Assembly (NCBI GenBank): GCA_934621605.1
Contig: CAKTUZ010000002.1
Span: 1 to 64,000 of the forward strand
DNA length: 64,000 nt
Direction: 5' to 3'
Origin: an uncultured bacterium
Lineage (GTDB): Bacteria > Vulcanimicrobiota > Xenobia > Xenobiales > Xenobiaceae
Part shown: piece after piece, positions 8,581 to 17,244 of the stretch
How positions within the stretch are numbered: position 1 is the first letter of the stretch
Layout: each line of letters begins with the position of its first letter
The notes under the pieces: model-generated
What the model saw: only the letters and a program-made list of their open reading frames with translations
What the model was told of the DNA's origin: nothing
Database searches by the model: none
Translations under genes and position numbers: made by a program

Positions 8581-9834
8581 CTAAACATAAGGTTCATCAA
8601 TCAGAGGATTATAACCGATCTCGTGATGATCCAGGGCGCCTTTACGTCTTCTGTAAGCCGTATTGCGTCCCTTACCAACTTTTTCCAAAAAGCCGGACTC
8701 ACCACTAAGCTTACCCAGTACAGATTCGATAGTGGGTACGCTAATCTCATAACACAAATCATGAATCGCACTCTTGGTAAGTAATACTTCATCGTTATAA
8801 AATAAAGCCTTAATACACTTAGCTTTGCGATCACGTCCGCCTAAAGGAAGCAAGCGATAGAAGAAATAGCGAAAAGCCAAAGAGAGATGCTTTAAGCAAT
8901 ACTCTGTAAAAGGTACATAGTCATTGTTACCTACATGCCATCCGCTGATACTTTCACGGAAAGCAGAGTTAAAACAATCATTGCCACCCAGACGCTCCGA
9001 TACCAAATCATAACTTATATAGCGATAAACGGGATATCCGCTTTTAGCCAAAAGGATCATTAACAAAAGCTGTGCCACCAATAAGTTGCCAAAGGAACTG
9101 TTAAAAGGACTGACACACAAAAAGTCGACAATAAAACGTGGGATAAGCACTAAAGGATCATAATATTCGGAAACTTCCAAAAAGCTCTTACAGGCATCAG
9201 ACAAAGCTAACCTGACGTCTCGGGCCGAAATGGCCTGCATAATAATGGTACCGCCTTTAAACTCATTGCCATTTATAGCAAAGAGAGGAAAACCACTGCT
9301 CTGCACTTGCAAATAGCGAGCCCCATTGTCATTTTCCATAGACGAACCGTAAGTAAAACTCTGATCTCGATAAGTAGGCCAAATTTCTCCGATATCACTC
9401 TGTCGCGGATTGATTGAACGATACAAATCAACAATAGAATCGACTGACAATTCAAACTTTTCAGCTTCACGCAAACGCAAAAATGCCTTAGCGTATAATC
9501 TAATCTGAAGTTTTCTTTCTTCTTCAGAAGTAAGCTCAATATTTTTGGAAACCGGATTATATTTTTCTGCAAAGTCGGGAGCGTTTAACTCTTCCTCAAG
9601 CTCTTGTCGCTCGGCGTCACTTAACTCATCTATACCCAAAGCACGCTGACAGAAGAACTCAACATTCTTAATAATAGTGCTGACAGGCAGATCAGCAAGA
9701 ACTGCAGGAGCAATATCCGCTACAACGTCCTGTTTTCCCTTAGACTCGTGGACGTCGTTAACGAAACGAAACAGATTCGTAGAAATGTTACAAACCTCTT
9801 TACCTAAAGGTCTGGAATAACTAAAAGAACGCAT
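8581..9834 (-). CDS. Fic/DOC-fold protein with degenerate catalytic motif (pseudo-Fic)
   Basis: A 417-residue protein with the plan of clostridial-type Fic proteins: N-terminal helical region, Fic core at about 150-320, and a C-terminal winged helix (TIESVLGKL ... FLEKVGKGRNTAYRRRK). Fic enzymes usually transfer AMP to target proteins through HPFx(D/E)GNGR. Here the aligned segment is SPFNSSFGN at residues 242-250 (bases 9085-9111): the catalytic His is Ser, and the acidic residue, the GN pair and the Arg are also lost. Surrounding fold markers (IPRFIVDFLC before; SGYPVYRYIS and SISGWH after) are kept, so the fold is retained but AMP transfer is unlikely. The ATG has AGAGG six bases upstream. 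It may be a regulator or binding protein; the neighbours are two predicted secreted proteases. Confidence 0.8.
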   Translation of the reverse strand: MRSFSYSRPLGKEVCNISTNLFRFVNDVHESKGKQDVVADIAPAVLADLPVSTIIKNVEFFCQRALGIDELSDAERQELEEELNAPDFAEKYNPVSKNIELTSEEERKLQIRLYAKAFLRLREAEKFELSVDSIVDLYRSINPRQSDIGEIWPTYRDQSFTYGSSMENDNGARYLQVQSSGFPLFAINGNEFKGGTIIMQAISARDVRLALSDACKSFLEVSEYYDPLVLIPRFIVDFLCVSPFNSSFGNLLVAQLLLMILLAKSGYPVYRYISYDLVSERLGGNDCFNSAFRESISGWHVGNNDYVPFTEYCLKHLSLAFRYFFYRLLPLGGRDRKAKCIKALFYNDEVLLTKSAIHDLCYEISVPTIESVLGKLSGESGFLEKVGKGRNTAYRRRKGALDHHEIGYNPLIDEPYV

Positions 9835-10004
9835 TGCTAGCCTCTGTCTCCTAATCTAAAAGGCTGTATAGCTTTTCTTTGCTGCTGAGATATCTTTTAT
9901 AGGCAGCTTCCGCGTTATTATATCACATTTAACGAATCTCTTTTAGTTTTTTCAGCCTAATTTAGGCATTTATTTTTATATTAGCTATGCAACTTAACAA
10001 AAAA

Positions 10005-10042
10005 TTAAAAAAAAGCGCAGAGCCTCACCGACCCTACGCCAT
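10005..10042 (-). terminator. intrinsic terminator after the first RTX-M91 gene
   Basis: On the minus strand GCGTAGGG pairs with CTCTGCGC (two G-U pairs) around a 9-nt loop, followed at once by a run of eight T. It lies about 70 bp downstream of the RTX-M91 stop. Confidence 0.7.
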
Positions 10043-10108
10043 AAATATGCCTAATTTATTATGCAGAAATAATCTTTAGGTAAATATCATATACAAGTTT
10101 AATACAAA

Positions 10109-11767
10109 CTAATACCTAGTTCTACGAGCCAAATCGAGAGCGGCCCTAAGATCATTTTCGGAGATACCTTCAGGATTCATTTGCACTTGATCGGTAACTT
10201 CGCCTAAACCAACAGCCTGAAGCTCGGCAGCCTTGACGCCTCCTTTTTCGGCTCTAGTTCCATCATAATTGAAAAGGCGATCATCTAAAATACCGGCTCC
10301 TGCATCGTAAGAGTGAGCCATCTCATGGAACATACCTACAACAGGCGGACGCCTTCCCCAATCACCGCCACCGATTCTTATTCTGGAGCGATTGTAAGCT
10401 ATTGTGGAATCGGAACCTCTATTAGCACTGCCATCATCTTTCAATACGGCAGTATTGCCATTATACCCACAAACATTACCTCCATCGGTACTCTTAATTG
10501 TCACTTTACGACCATTTTCATCTAAGCCACTATACATAGCTTTACCAGGCTCTATAGAAGCCAAAGTATCTAAGTCGGATTGCACCCTAGACCTAAAACC
10601 GGCATTGCCCTCAATCTTTATCTCTCGAGGCACTCGGACAGATTCCAGATAACTGACTTTACTATCCTCACTGGCATTGACGGTGTCTTGCTTATCAGCT
10701 GTTACTTTATTGGCGCCGACTCCGGCATAGATAGTATCTTTCCCGCCTCCTCCGGCAATTACATCATCGCCGATACCGCCGTAAATAGTATCCTTGCCCA
10801 AACCGCCAAATACCTTATCGTTCCCGGCGCCACCATAAAGAGTGTCATTGCCGCGTCCGCCATCGATATAATCATCACCGGCGCCACCATAGATAGTATC
10901 ATCACCATCTAAACCATAAATAACATCGTTGCCGTCGCCACCGTAAATGGCATCCTGGCCCAATCCACCTTCTAAATAATCATCACCGGCGCCGCCATCA
11001 ATAACATTACCCTTGACAGCATGTGCTCTTTCGTCATTACCAGTAATCTTGTCCCATAATTTCTGGAAGGCATTGCGCTTGTCTTCTCCCACAGGCTTGC
11101 CATTTTTGTAATCCAATTGATTGGCAATAACAACATCGTTGCCATCTTTAGTGCTGATATAGTTGGAACCATAATTGTCATAAACAATATCGTTGCCCTG
11201 ACCGGTAATAATAGTATCATCACCTCGGCCTCCAACAATATGCAAGGCAGTTTTAACATCTTCATCGGCGACAATCTTATCATTACCGTCACCACCATCA
11301 ATAATCAAACGGCGAGCCTCTTCGGCAGTAAATTCCTGCTCTTGACCATCGACATTTACTATTATACCACCGTCAGAGCGCTGGGAAATATTGATTTGGT
11401 TATCGGCATTGGAAGCTTTCAAAACTGTGTAATCGCTCAAATCAACATCGTCACGATTATCGTTACCGGCTAGAGCATAAGCCATCTCTTGAACATCAGA
11501 GCCTTCTTTGTAAGCTGAAGCATCAGTAATAGTGAAAGGTTTCTGAGAACTTTTAAAATCGATGCTACCAATTAAACTGGCTTTGTCAGAAAGCTTGACA
11601 CCTTCGTTAGCATTATCTTTGGCTTTAATAATTTGCAAAGCGTGATTCAAAGAACCAGAAGAAGAAGAAACAGATGGTTCCGTCTTCTTTGCCAAATTTT
11701 CAATAAGACGGTGCTGCGCAGGAGAAGAGACGTTACGAGCGCCACTATTTACCGAATTTACATTCAT
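10109..11767 (-). CDS. RTX-repeat protein with C-terminal M91 (NleD-like) zinc metallopeptidase domain
   Basis: A 552-residue protein. Residues 1-100 are low-complexity with no Sec signal. Residues about 150-355 carry glycine/aspartate nonapeptides (GGAGDDYLE, GGLGQDAIY, GGDGNDVIY and so on), about ten in the main block at 258-350; these bind Ca2+ as a parallel beta-roll. Residues about 388-552 match the M91 peptidase family of the E. coli effector NleD: HEMAH at 481-485 with Glu515 as likely third zinc ligand, and the typical end ENDLRAALDLARRTRY. NleD cleaves host JNK and p38 kinases; the substrate here is unknown. The start ATG has GAGG nine bases upstream. A paralogue lies directly upstream on the same strand. 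The classical type I signal is C-terminal, but here the protease domain occupies the C-terminus, so the export route is unclear. Confidence 0.85.
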   Translation of the reverse strand: MNVNSVNSGARNVSSPAQHRLIENLAKKTEPSVSSSSGSLNHALQIIKAKDNANEGVKLSDKASLIGSIDFKSSQKPFTITDASAYKEGSDVQEMAYALAGNDNRDDVDLSDYTVLKASNADNQINISQRSDGGIIVNVDGQEQEFTAEEARRLIIDGGDGNDKIVADEDVKTALHIVGGRGDDTIITGQGNDIVYDNYGSNYISTKDGNDVVIANQLDYKNGKPVGEDKRNAFQKLWDKITGNDERAHAVKGNVIDGGAGDDYLEGGLGQDAIYGGDGNDVIYGLDGDDTIYGGAGDDYIDGGRGNDTLYGGAGNDKVFGGLGKDTIYGGIGDDVIAGGGGKDTIYAGVGANKVTADKQDTVNASEDSKVSYLESVRVPREIKIEGNAGFRSRVQSDLDTLASIEPGKAMYSGLDENGRKVTIKSTDGGNVCGYNGNTAVLKDDGSANRGSDSTIAYNRSRIRIGGGDWGRRPPVVGMFHEMAHSYDAGAGILDDRLFNYDGTRAEKGGVKAAELQAVGLGEVTDQVQMNPEGISENDLRAALDLARRTRY

Positions 11768-11910
11768 ATCTTTAAACCTCGCTATAAAACTACCAAAGCC
11801 GACCTAATCCCGACAGATTGTCCAAACTTATGCACAAATACTACTCTGTTTTCACGACTTTAGGCCATTTTGACAAGTTCCTAAAGATTATGTTAAGAAA
11901 AAATTTACAA

Positions 11911-11950
11911 AAACAAAAAAAGCGGTTTACTCCTGAAGAAGCAAACCGCT
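11911..11950 (-). terminator. intrinsic terminator after the second RTX-M91 gene
   Basis: On the minus strand AGCGGTTT pairs with AAACCGCT around a 14-nt loop, followed by TTTTTTTG. It separates the two tandem protease genes into distinct transcription units. Confidence 0.85.
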
Positions 11951-11967
11951 TCAGTTTAGTCCAAAAA

Positions 11968-13776
11968 CTAATACTTATCGCGACGCTCTAAATTTAAAGC
12001 TTTACGCAAAGCGTTTTCGGAAATGCCTTCGGGGTTCATTTGCACATCAGAGCTGACGTCACCTAACCCTACTGATTGCAATTCGGCAGCCTTGACGCCT
12101 CCATGTTCGGCATCTTCCGCCGGAGTACCGTCGTAGTTAAAGAAGCGACTATCCAAAATACCCGCTCCGGCATCATAAGAGTGAGCCATCTCATGATACA
12201 TACCGACAATAGGTGGACGCCTGCCCCACTTGTCATAACTAACTAAAACTCGAGATCTATCGTAAGCTACAGTAGAATCGGAACCTACGTTAGCACTGCC
12301 GTCTTCTTGCAAAACGCCATTAGTATAATAAGAGCAGTAATTACCGGCATCGGTATTAACTATATTTACGTTTTTACCATTAGCAGCCAAAGCGTTAAGC
12401 ATAGTTTGGCCGGTAGATAAAGCAGCCAAAGAGGCTAAATCTGACTGAACTCTTTCGGTAAAACCAATATTGCTGTTGTTGCCAGTAACCGGAGAAGACG
12501 TAGTTCCGTTCATAGCATTGACAGTAATATTATCGGGAATATCAATAGACTCTACGTAAGAAGTTTGGCTATTTTTGCCAACCTTAATTTTATCATCGGA
12601 GTCGGCCGTAACTTTGTTTTTACCGTCACCAGCTTCAATAGAGTCAGCACCGCGACCGCCTACTAGAACATTGTTGCCTTTACCAGCTTTGATTACATCA
12701 TCGCCATTGCCACCAAAGGCAACATTGTTGCCGGATCCAATATCTATATCATCATCGCCTTTGCCGCCATCAACATAATCGTTGCCGCCCCCGCCTCTAA
12801 TAATATCGTTACCATTTAAACCGTAAATAACATCATTGCCTTTACCGCCTCTGATGTAGTCATTACCCAAGCCACCTTCGATATAATCATCACCGTCGCC
12901 ACCATCAATGATATTGCCATCGACCGTTTGTGCTTCGTAATCAGACTTACCGGTAATTTTATCTAATAATTTACGGAAAAAGCCTCTGTTATCAACAGTG
13001 GTTTGGCTATGCTCACCGGGAATATAGTCCAATTGATTGGCAATAATAGTATCATCGCCCTCTTTGGTACTAATATTGTTGGCTCCATAATTATCGTATA
13101 CGGTATCGTTGCCTTTGGCAGTAGTGATGGTATCGTTGCCCAAACCACCGACTATTTGCAAATCGGCTTCCACATCTTTATCGGCTATAATCTTATCGTC
13201 GCCATTACTACCGTCAATAATTAAATTGCGAGCTTCTTTAGCGCTAAACTGTTTCTCTTTACCGTCGACATTGACGATAATGCCACCATTTTTACCCTTG
13301 GAAATATGAATTTCATTATTGGCGTCAGAAGCTTTGAGAACGCTAATAGAGCTCAAATCTGCTTCGGAGCGTTCGCGAGATCCGACCATGTTATAAGCCA
13401 ATTCTTTAACATCTGAACCCTCTTCATAAGAAGAGGCGTCAGTCATAACAAACGGAGCCTCATTTTCTTCAGTTGATTCAGAAGCTGCAGTCTGATCGGA
13501 AGCGGAAACAGCACCGTTCTCTTCATTATCCTGAGCAGCCATATCTTCTTCAAGTTCGGCTATACGTTCTTTACTGAGAGCTTCAGACTTAAAACCAACG
13601 TTGACAGAGTGAGCCCGATTAGAAATTTTTACATCATCGTGGGCAGCAGTGCTTTCCGATTTGGTATTTTGGCGCTGAGCAGATACATTTTGCCGCTGCT
13701 TGACGGCCTGAGCATGCTGTTCTCTAATGCGATCGGCATTTTTACCGGAGCCGCTGTTTACTGAGTTTACGTTCAT
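11968..13776 (-). CDS. RTX-repeat protein with C-terminal M91 (NleD-like) zinc metallopeptidase domain, paralogue
   Basis: A 602-residue paralogue of the protein encoded at 10109-11767, with the same order: N-terminal MNVNSVNSG, a charged linker, a conserved module ending in KEARNLIIDG, about 11 RTX nonapeptides (residues 292-390), then an M91 domain (residues about 435-602). Zinc site: HEMAH at 528-532 and Glu565 in KAAELQSVG; the C-terminus ENALRKALNLERRDKY is M91-like. The linker is about 40 residues longer and rich in Gln, Ser and Glu. The first nine residues and the protease domain are the best conserved parts, while the linkers differ, which suggests selection on targeting and catalysis. 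The ATG has GGAAGG just upstream. It has its own terminator. Host or competitor proteins as targets are an inference from the NleD family. Confidence 0.85.
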   Translation of the reverse strand: MNVNSVNSGSGKNADRIREQHAQAVKQRQNVSAQRQNTKSESTAAHDDVKISNRAHSVNVGFKSEALSKERIAELEEDMAAQDNEENGAVSASDQTAASESTEENEAPFVMTDASSYEEGSDVKELAYNMVGSRERSEADLSSISVLKASDANNEIHISKGKNGGIIVNVDGKEKQFSAKEARNLIIDGSNGDDKIIADKDVEADLQIVGGLGNDTITTAKGNDTVYDNYGANNISTKEGDDTIIANQLDYIPGEHSQTTVDNRGFFRKLLDKITGKSDYEAQTVDGNIIDGGDGDDYIEGGLGNDYIRGGKGNDVIYGLNGNDIIRGGGGNDYVDGGKGDDDIDIGSGNNVAFGGNGDDVIKAGKGNNVLVGGRGADSIEAGDGKNKVTADSDDKIKVGKNSQTSYVESIDIPDNITVNAMNGTTSSPVTGNNSNIGFTERVQSDLASLAALSTGQTMLNALAANGKNVNIVNTDAGNYCSYYTNGVLQEDGSANVGSDSTVAYDRSRVLVSYDKWGRRPPIVGMYHEMAHSYDAGAGILDSRFFNYDGTPAEDAEHGGVKAAELQSVGLGDVSSDVQMNPEGISENALRKALNLERRDKY

Positions 13777-13987
13777 ATCTTCCTTCCTATCCAGCTTTTA
13801 AGGCCATCTAAAAGCTATTGCACAACTCCCATCATCTTTCTACTTAAAAAGCAGAGGACGGCAAACAAAATCAAGATAAAATTATGACTCCAAAAGCTAA
13901 AAACAAAAACTTAGGATAATACTCACGACATAAAGACATTTAAACTAGTGGGTATACCAAAAGCTGTAACTTAACTCTCAAGCGATT

Positions 13988-14605
13988 TTATAATTTAACT
14001 GTTAAAGCTCCGGATTCACAATCCACAAATACGTCAAAATTGCGCTCTAATAAATTGCCAATAAGCTCTCTGTTAGTGCGGTCGTCCGTATTTTTAGCCA
14101 CAAAACTGCGTCCAATTTCCATAAAATACTTGTCTAAAATTTCTTCATCGCTTAAATTTTTAAGCTCGGCATTTTCAACAAAAGAGCCGCTTTTAAGCTT
14201 AGTAAAAAGTTCGGAAGATACAGGAAAAACTTCTTGATCATGAGCGGCCATATATTCTTTATATGCAGAAGCAGGCTCCGCAGGAATGCCCAATTGAGAA
14301 GCTGCGCCCAGCCAAACATTATTATCAACTATAACTTTAGCCTGCTCATGGGTGTCTTTATTTTCTATATTTAGAAGCAAGAAAGTTACTTGAGTTGACA
14401 TCTGGCGATAACGGCGCTGACGAGGATTCTTAGCCACAGTTTGCCTAACCTCCGAATTTTGTTTATCGACTACTACTGAAGGAGCAGTCGGCTCTCCCGA
14501 AGCGGAAAAAGCTCCCCCTCCCTCTTCGGTCTGAGCAGAAGAATGGGTATTACAGCCGCCCAAAAGGACTAAACCGAATATAAATCCGATTAAAATTTTC
14601 TTCAA
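13988..14605 (-). CDS. putative lipoprotein of unknown function
   Basis: The preferred start is TTG 14605, with GGGAGG nine bases before it, giving 205 residues that begin with a lipoprotein signal (KKILIGFIFGLVLLGGCNT). The lipobox LLGGC predicts lipid attachment at the Cys near residue 18. A Ser/Gly-rich spacer and a basic stretch (NPRQRRYRQ) are followed by a folded domain of about 135 residues containing LSDEEILDKYFMEIGRSF and ending ESGALTVKL. I do not recognise this domain. A longer frame to 14752 exists but has no ribosome site and adds a non-signal sequence. It is the first gene after the RTX-M91 pair on the same strand, separated by about 210 bp, so a link to them is only positional. 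Confidence 0.65.
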   Translation of the reverse strand: MKKILIGFIFGLVLLGGCNTHSSAQTEEGGGAFSASGEPTAPSVVVDKQNSEVRQTVAKNPRQRRYRQMSTQVTFLLLNIENKDTHEQAKVIVDNNVWLGAASQLGIPAEPASAYKEYMAAHDQEVFPVSSELFTKLKSGSFVENAELKNLSDEEILDKYFMEIGRSFVAKNTDDRTNRELIGNLLERNFDVFVDCESGALTVKL

Positions 14606-14810
14606 ATTAGACAGCCTCCCAACAGAAAAATAGCTAGAACGAAAGGTTCCGGCGACGCTACAAAAAGCAGCCGTGCCAACCTTCGCCAACAGTTCCCCGT
14701 CTACTCCTAAAAAGAAAAAAAATCCTCTTAAGCAAATGATTGTCTTATCCAATCTTGCTTTAGAGGACTAACAACAAGCCGCCTTAGCTACCTATCTTGA
14801 TGAGCGAACT

Positions 14811-15428
14811 TTAGGCGTACTTCAAAACAATACTTTCCAAAACATCCATTACATCTTTGCACTTATCAGTGACGTTTTCCAAACTAGAATAAATTTCTTT
14901 CCACTTAATAATCTCAATAGCGTTCTTCTCATTCTTGAATAAATCGGCTACGGCACTCTGATCCACATTGTCAGCTTCATGCTCTAAATCTTTAATGCGG
15001 CGACGCAAATCACTGACGTCGGTCAAAGCAATAAAATGCTCGACGGCTTCATACATAATTTCAGTAGACTCTTTAATAATCTCAGCCAAGCGAAAAGCGG
15101 CAGTGGTGGGTTTTTCTACTTGATAAGTTACCATACAAACGGCAGAAGCTTGGATAAAATCGAGAATGTCATCTAAATTGGCACTTAAAGCATGAATATC
15201 TTCACGGTCTATGGGAGTAACAAAACTTTTGGCAATATCTCTGGCGATCTCATGGACTACATGATCACCCTGACGCTCCAGCTCATTGATAGCCTCCAAA
15301 TGAGCGCCCATATTGTCGAAATCTTTCATCAAATTGAGAAGCATGACCCCGGCGTCTCTGTCAAAGGAAGCTTGACGCTCAAACTGCTGGAAAAAGCTGT
15401 CTTCTTTGGGCAAAAAATTAAATTTCAC
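14811..15428 (-). CDS. DUF47/PhoU-like protein
   Basis: A 205-residue all-helical protein of the DUF47 family, related to PhoU: FDRDAGVMLLNLM, ELERQGDHVVHEIARDI, FVTPIDREDIHALSANLDDILDFI and LEHEADN are typical. These proteins usually sit next to a low-affinity phosphate transporter (Pit) and modulate it, binding metal through the conserved Glu/Asp residues. No pit gene is present here. The start is GTG whose G is shared with the TAG stop of the upstream isomerase gene, with GGAG a few bases before, so the two are translationally coupled. Function in phosphate or metal uptake is inferred from the family only. Confidence 0.85.
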   Translation of the reverse strand: MKFNFLPKEDSFFQQFERQASFDRDAGVMLLNLMKDFDNMGAHLEAINELERQGDHVVHEIARDIAKSFVTPIDREDIHALSANLDDILDFIQASAVCMVTYQVEKPTTAAFRLAEIIKESTEIMYEAVEHFIALTDVSDLRRRIKDLEHEADNVDQSAVADLFKNEKNAIEIIKWKEIYSSLENVTDKCKDVMDVLESIVLKYA

Positions 15429-16387
15429 TATTTTTTCTCCTCTTGTGATTTGGGTCGTACTGTATCAGATTCGGCAAGCGACTTGGCTTGATCGGAGCCT
15501 GTCGCTTCCGGCTTACTTTCGGTCTGTTTGTCTTTTGCAGAAACTGCTTTGGGCTTAGACAAGAGAATTTCTACTCCCGCCTGACTGCGCAGATTCTCCA
15601 AAAACGTTTGTAACTTTTCGGTAGCCATTACTTCCATAACCCGCAAACGCAAATGCTCATAATCGGTCGTGCGACTTTTTATCCAAAACAGATACCAGCC
15701 GCCACTATTGGAAGCCATGGGTGTGCTTAAAGTTCCCACTTTTTGGGAAAATAATTCTTTGACACTTAAGGGATCGAACGATTCTGTTAATTCTTGACGA
15801 GTAACTCGGCCTAAACTACCTCCAATATCTCTAGTCTGGAGGTCTAAAGAATGAACCAAAGCCATAGCCGAAAATACATCTTCACCTTTTATACGACCGG
15901 CCAGTCCATCAGCCTCGGCCTCAGAGCCCAACAAAATACCCCGCAATTCCATTTCCTCAAAAGCGGAAGCATGCTTAACAAAATATTGCTTGCGCTCTGA
16001 TTCAGGAACATTGTGGAGAATAAGCTTGTACATAGGCACAGAGCGACGTAAATTTTTTTTCAACTTATCAATATCAAGTTGATTAGAAGCTAATAATTCT
16101 TGAGCATCCGGCCTCTTTTTATAATCGGCAATCCAATCTTGCAACTCAGCTTCGGAGACTGTGCAACCAGCTTTGGCTATGGCTTTATCCAGCAACCGCT
16201 CCGTAATCATATCCTGTAATGTATCGCGGCCAAAGAGCTCACGCAGCTCAGCATCTAACTGGCTGGAACGGATAGTCTCTCCGGAAAACTTGGCCACTAT
16301 CGGATCATCGGTCGGCCTGAAAAGAAAGAATGATTCAACTGCCACCACCGCCGATAGAGCGATAATTGTAAATGTCGAACGATCCAT
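15428..16387 (-). CDS. membrane-anchored parvulin-type peptidyl-prolyl isomerase (SurA/PpiC-like)
   Basis: A 319-residue protein with an uncleaved N-terminal membrane anchor (residues 7-23), an SurA_N/trigger-factor-like helical region (LDAELRELFGRDTLQDMITERLLDKAIAKAG split over residues 44-75), and a rotamase domain about 140-255 (EEMELRGILLGSEAEA ... DIGGSLGRVTRQEL ... FSQKVGTLSTPMASNSGGWYLFWI). It probably acts outside the inner membrane on folding of exported proteins. The C-terminus is a Lys/Ser/Glu-rich low-complexity tail of about 50 residues. It overlaps the DUF47 gene by one base at the stop, forming a two-gene unit. Confidence 0.82.
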   Translation of the reverse strand: MDRSTFTIIALSAVVAVESFFLFRPTDDPIVAKFSGETIRSSQLDAELRELFGRDTLQDMITERLLDKAIAKAGCTVSEAELQDWIADYKKRPDAQELLASNQLDIDKLKKNLRRSVPMYKLILHNVPESERKQYFVKHASAFEEMELRGILLGSEAEADGLAGRIKGEDVFSAMALVHSLDLQTRDIGGSLGRVTRQELTESFDPLSVKELFSQKVGTLSTPMASNSGGWYLFWIKSRTTDYEHLRLRVMEVMATEKLQTFLENLRSQAGVEILLSKPKAVSAKDKQTESKPEATGSDQAKSLAESDTVRPKSQEEKK

Positions 16388-16495
16388 AAAACGGCCTTAC
16401 GCTTCGCTTAACCTACGCTTCCTCCTTTTTTCCCGAACCATAACCAATGGAAAAATATGTTCGGCAAAAGTATCAAATAAAAGTCAACTAATCTT

Positions 16496-17200
16496 TCAGC
16501 GATATTTCAAAATACAAATAATGGCCTGTAGACCATCTTTGAAACCGATTTTTTTACCAGAAGATTTACAACGCGGCGCATAATCTATCGGTACTTCAAC
16601 AATACGACAACCTGATTTGGCCAATTTGGCAGTAATTTCCGGCTCAATACCAAAGCGCTCTTGCTCTAAAATAAGAGATTGGAAAATATCACGCCTGACG
16701 GCTTTAAAACACGTTTCCATATCAGTAAGACAATAACCGGTAAAACGATTAGAAAGCCAAGTTAAAAACCAATTGGCCACAATATTGCATATATAGGCGC
16801 CCTTAATCCAATGCGTTTTGGCAAAACGCGAACCATAGCAAGCCTCAGCTTGTCCACTCAAAACAGGTTCAACCACTTGAGGATAAAAATCGGGCGAATA
16901 TTCAAAATCGGCGTCCTGAATAATTATCACATCTCCGGAAGCCTCTTCTATACCGCGCCTAATAGCCGCTCCTTTGCCACGATTTTCCTGACAATAGATA
17001 ACTTTAGCCACCAAAGACTCCACTGCCTCGCGCAAAATTCGCGCAGTTCCATCGGTTGAACCGTCATCTATCACAATGATCTCTTTGTGGGGAATTGGAG
17101 AAGCCAAAACAGACATCACCAAATCGAGAATTAGTTTTTCTTCGTTATAACAAGGAATAATCACGCTTAACAGGCGATCTTTCCAGAGTGCTTCCTCCAT
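16496..17200 (-). CDS. family 2 glycosyltransferase (DPM1-like)
   Basis: A 234-residue GT-A fold glycosyltransferase. Motifs are VIIPCYNEE near the N-terminus, IIVIDDGSTDGT, NRGKGAAIRRGIEEASGD, and the metal-binding IIQDADFEYSPD; a late ERFGIEPEITAKL segment and VPIDYAPR match dolichol/undecaprenyl-phosphate sugar synthases. It likely moves a hexose from a nucleotide sugar to undecaprenyl phosphate at the inner membrane, for envelope glycan synthesis. There are no C-terminal transmembrane helices, as in the short DPM1-type members. The adjacent genes (isomerase and DAHP synthase) do not reveal the sugar or the acceptor. Confidence 0.85.
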   Translation of the reverse strand: MEEALWKDRLLSVIIPCYNEEKLILDLVMSVLASPIPHKEIIVIDDGSTDGTARILREAVESLVAKVIYCQENRGKGAAIRRGIEEASGDVIIIQDADFEYSPDFYPQVVEPVLSGQAEACYGSRFAKTHWIKGAYICNIVANWFLTWLSNRFTGYCLTDMETCFKAVRRDIFQSLILEQERFGIEPEITAKLAKSGCRIVEVPIDYAPRCKSSGKKIGFKDGLQAIICILKYR

Positions 17201-17244
17201 TTTTTCTAACAGAACTCCACTTCCACAGAGACAATTTTTCTAGT

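Noticed and set aside
10313..13309. Plus-strand reading frames opposite the RTX genes
   Set aside because: They are antisense to Gly/Asp repeats, have repetitive Pro/Ile/Ser composition and lack ribosome sites.
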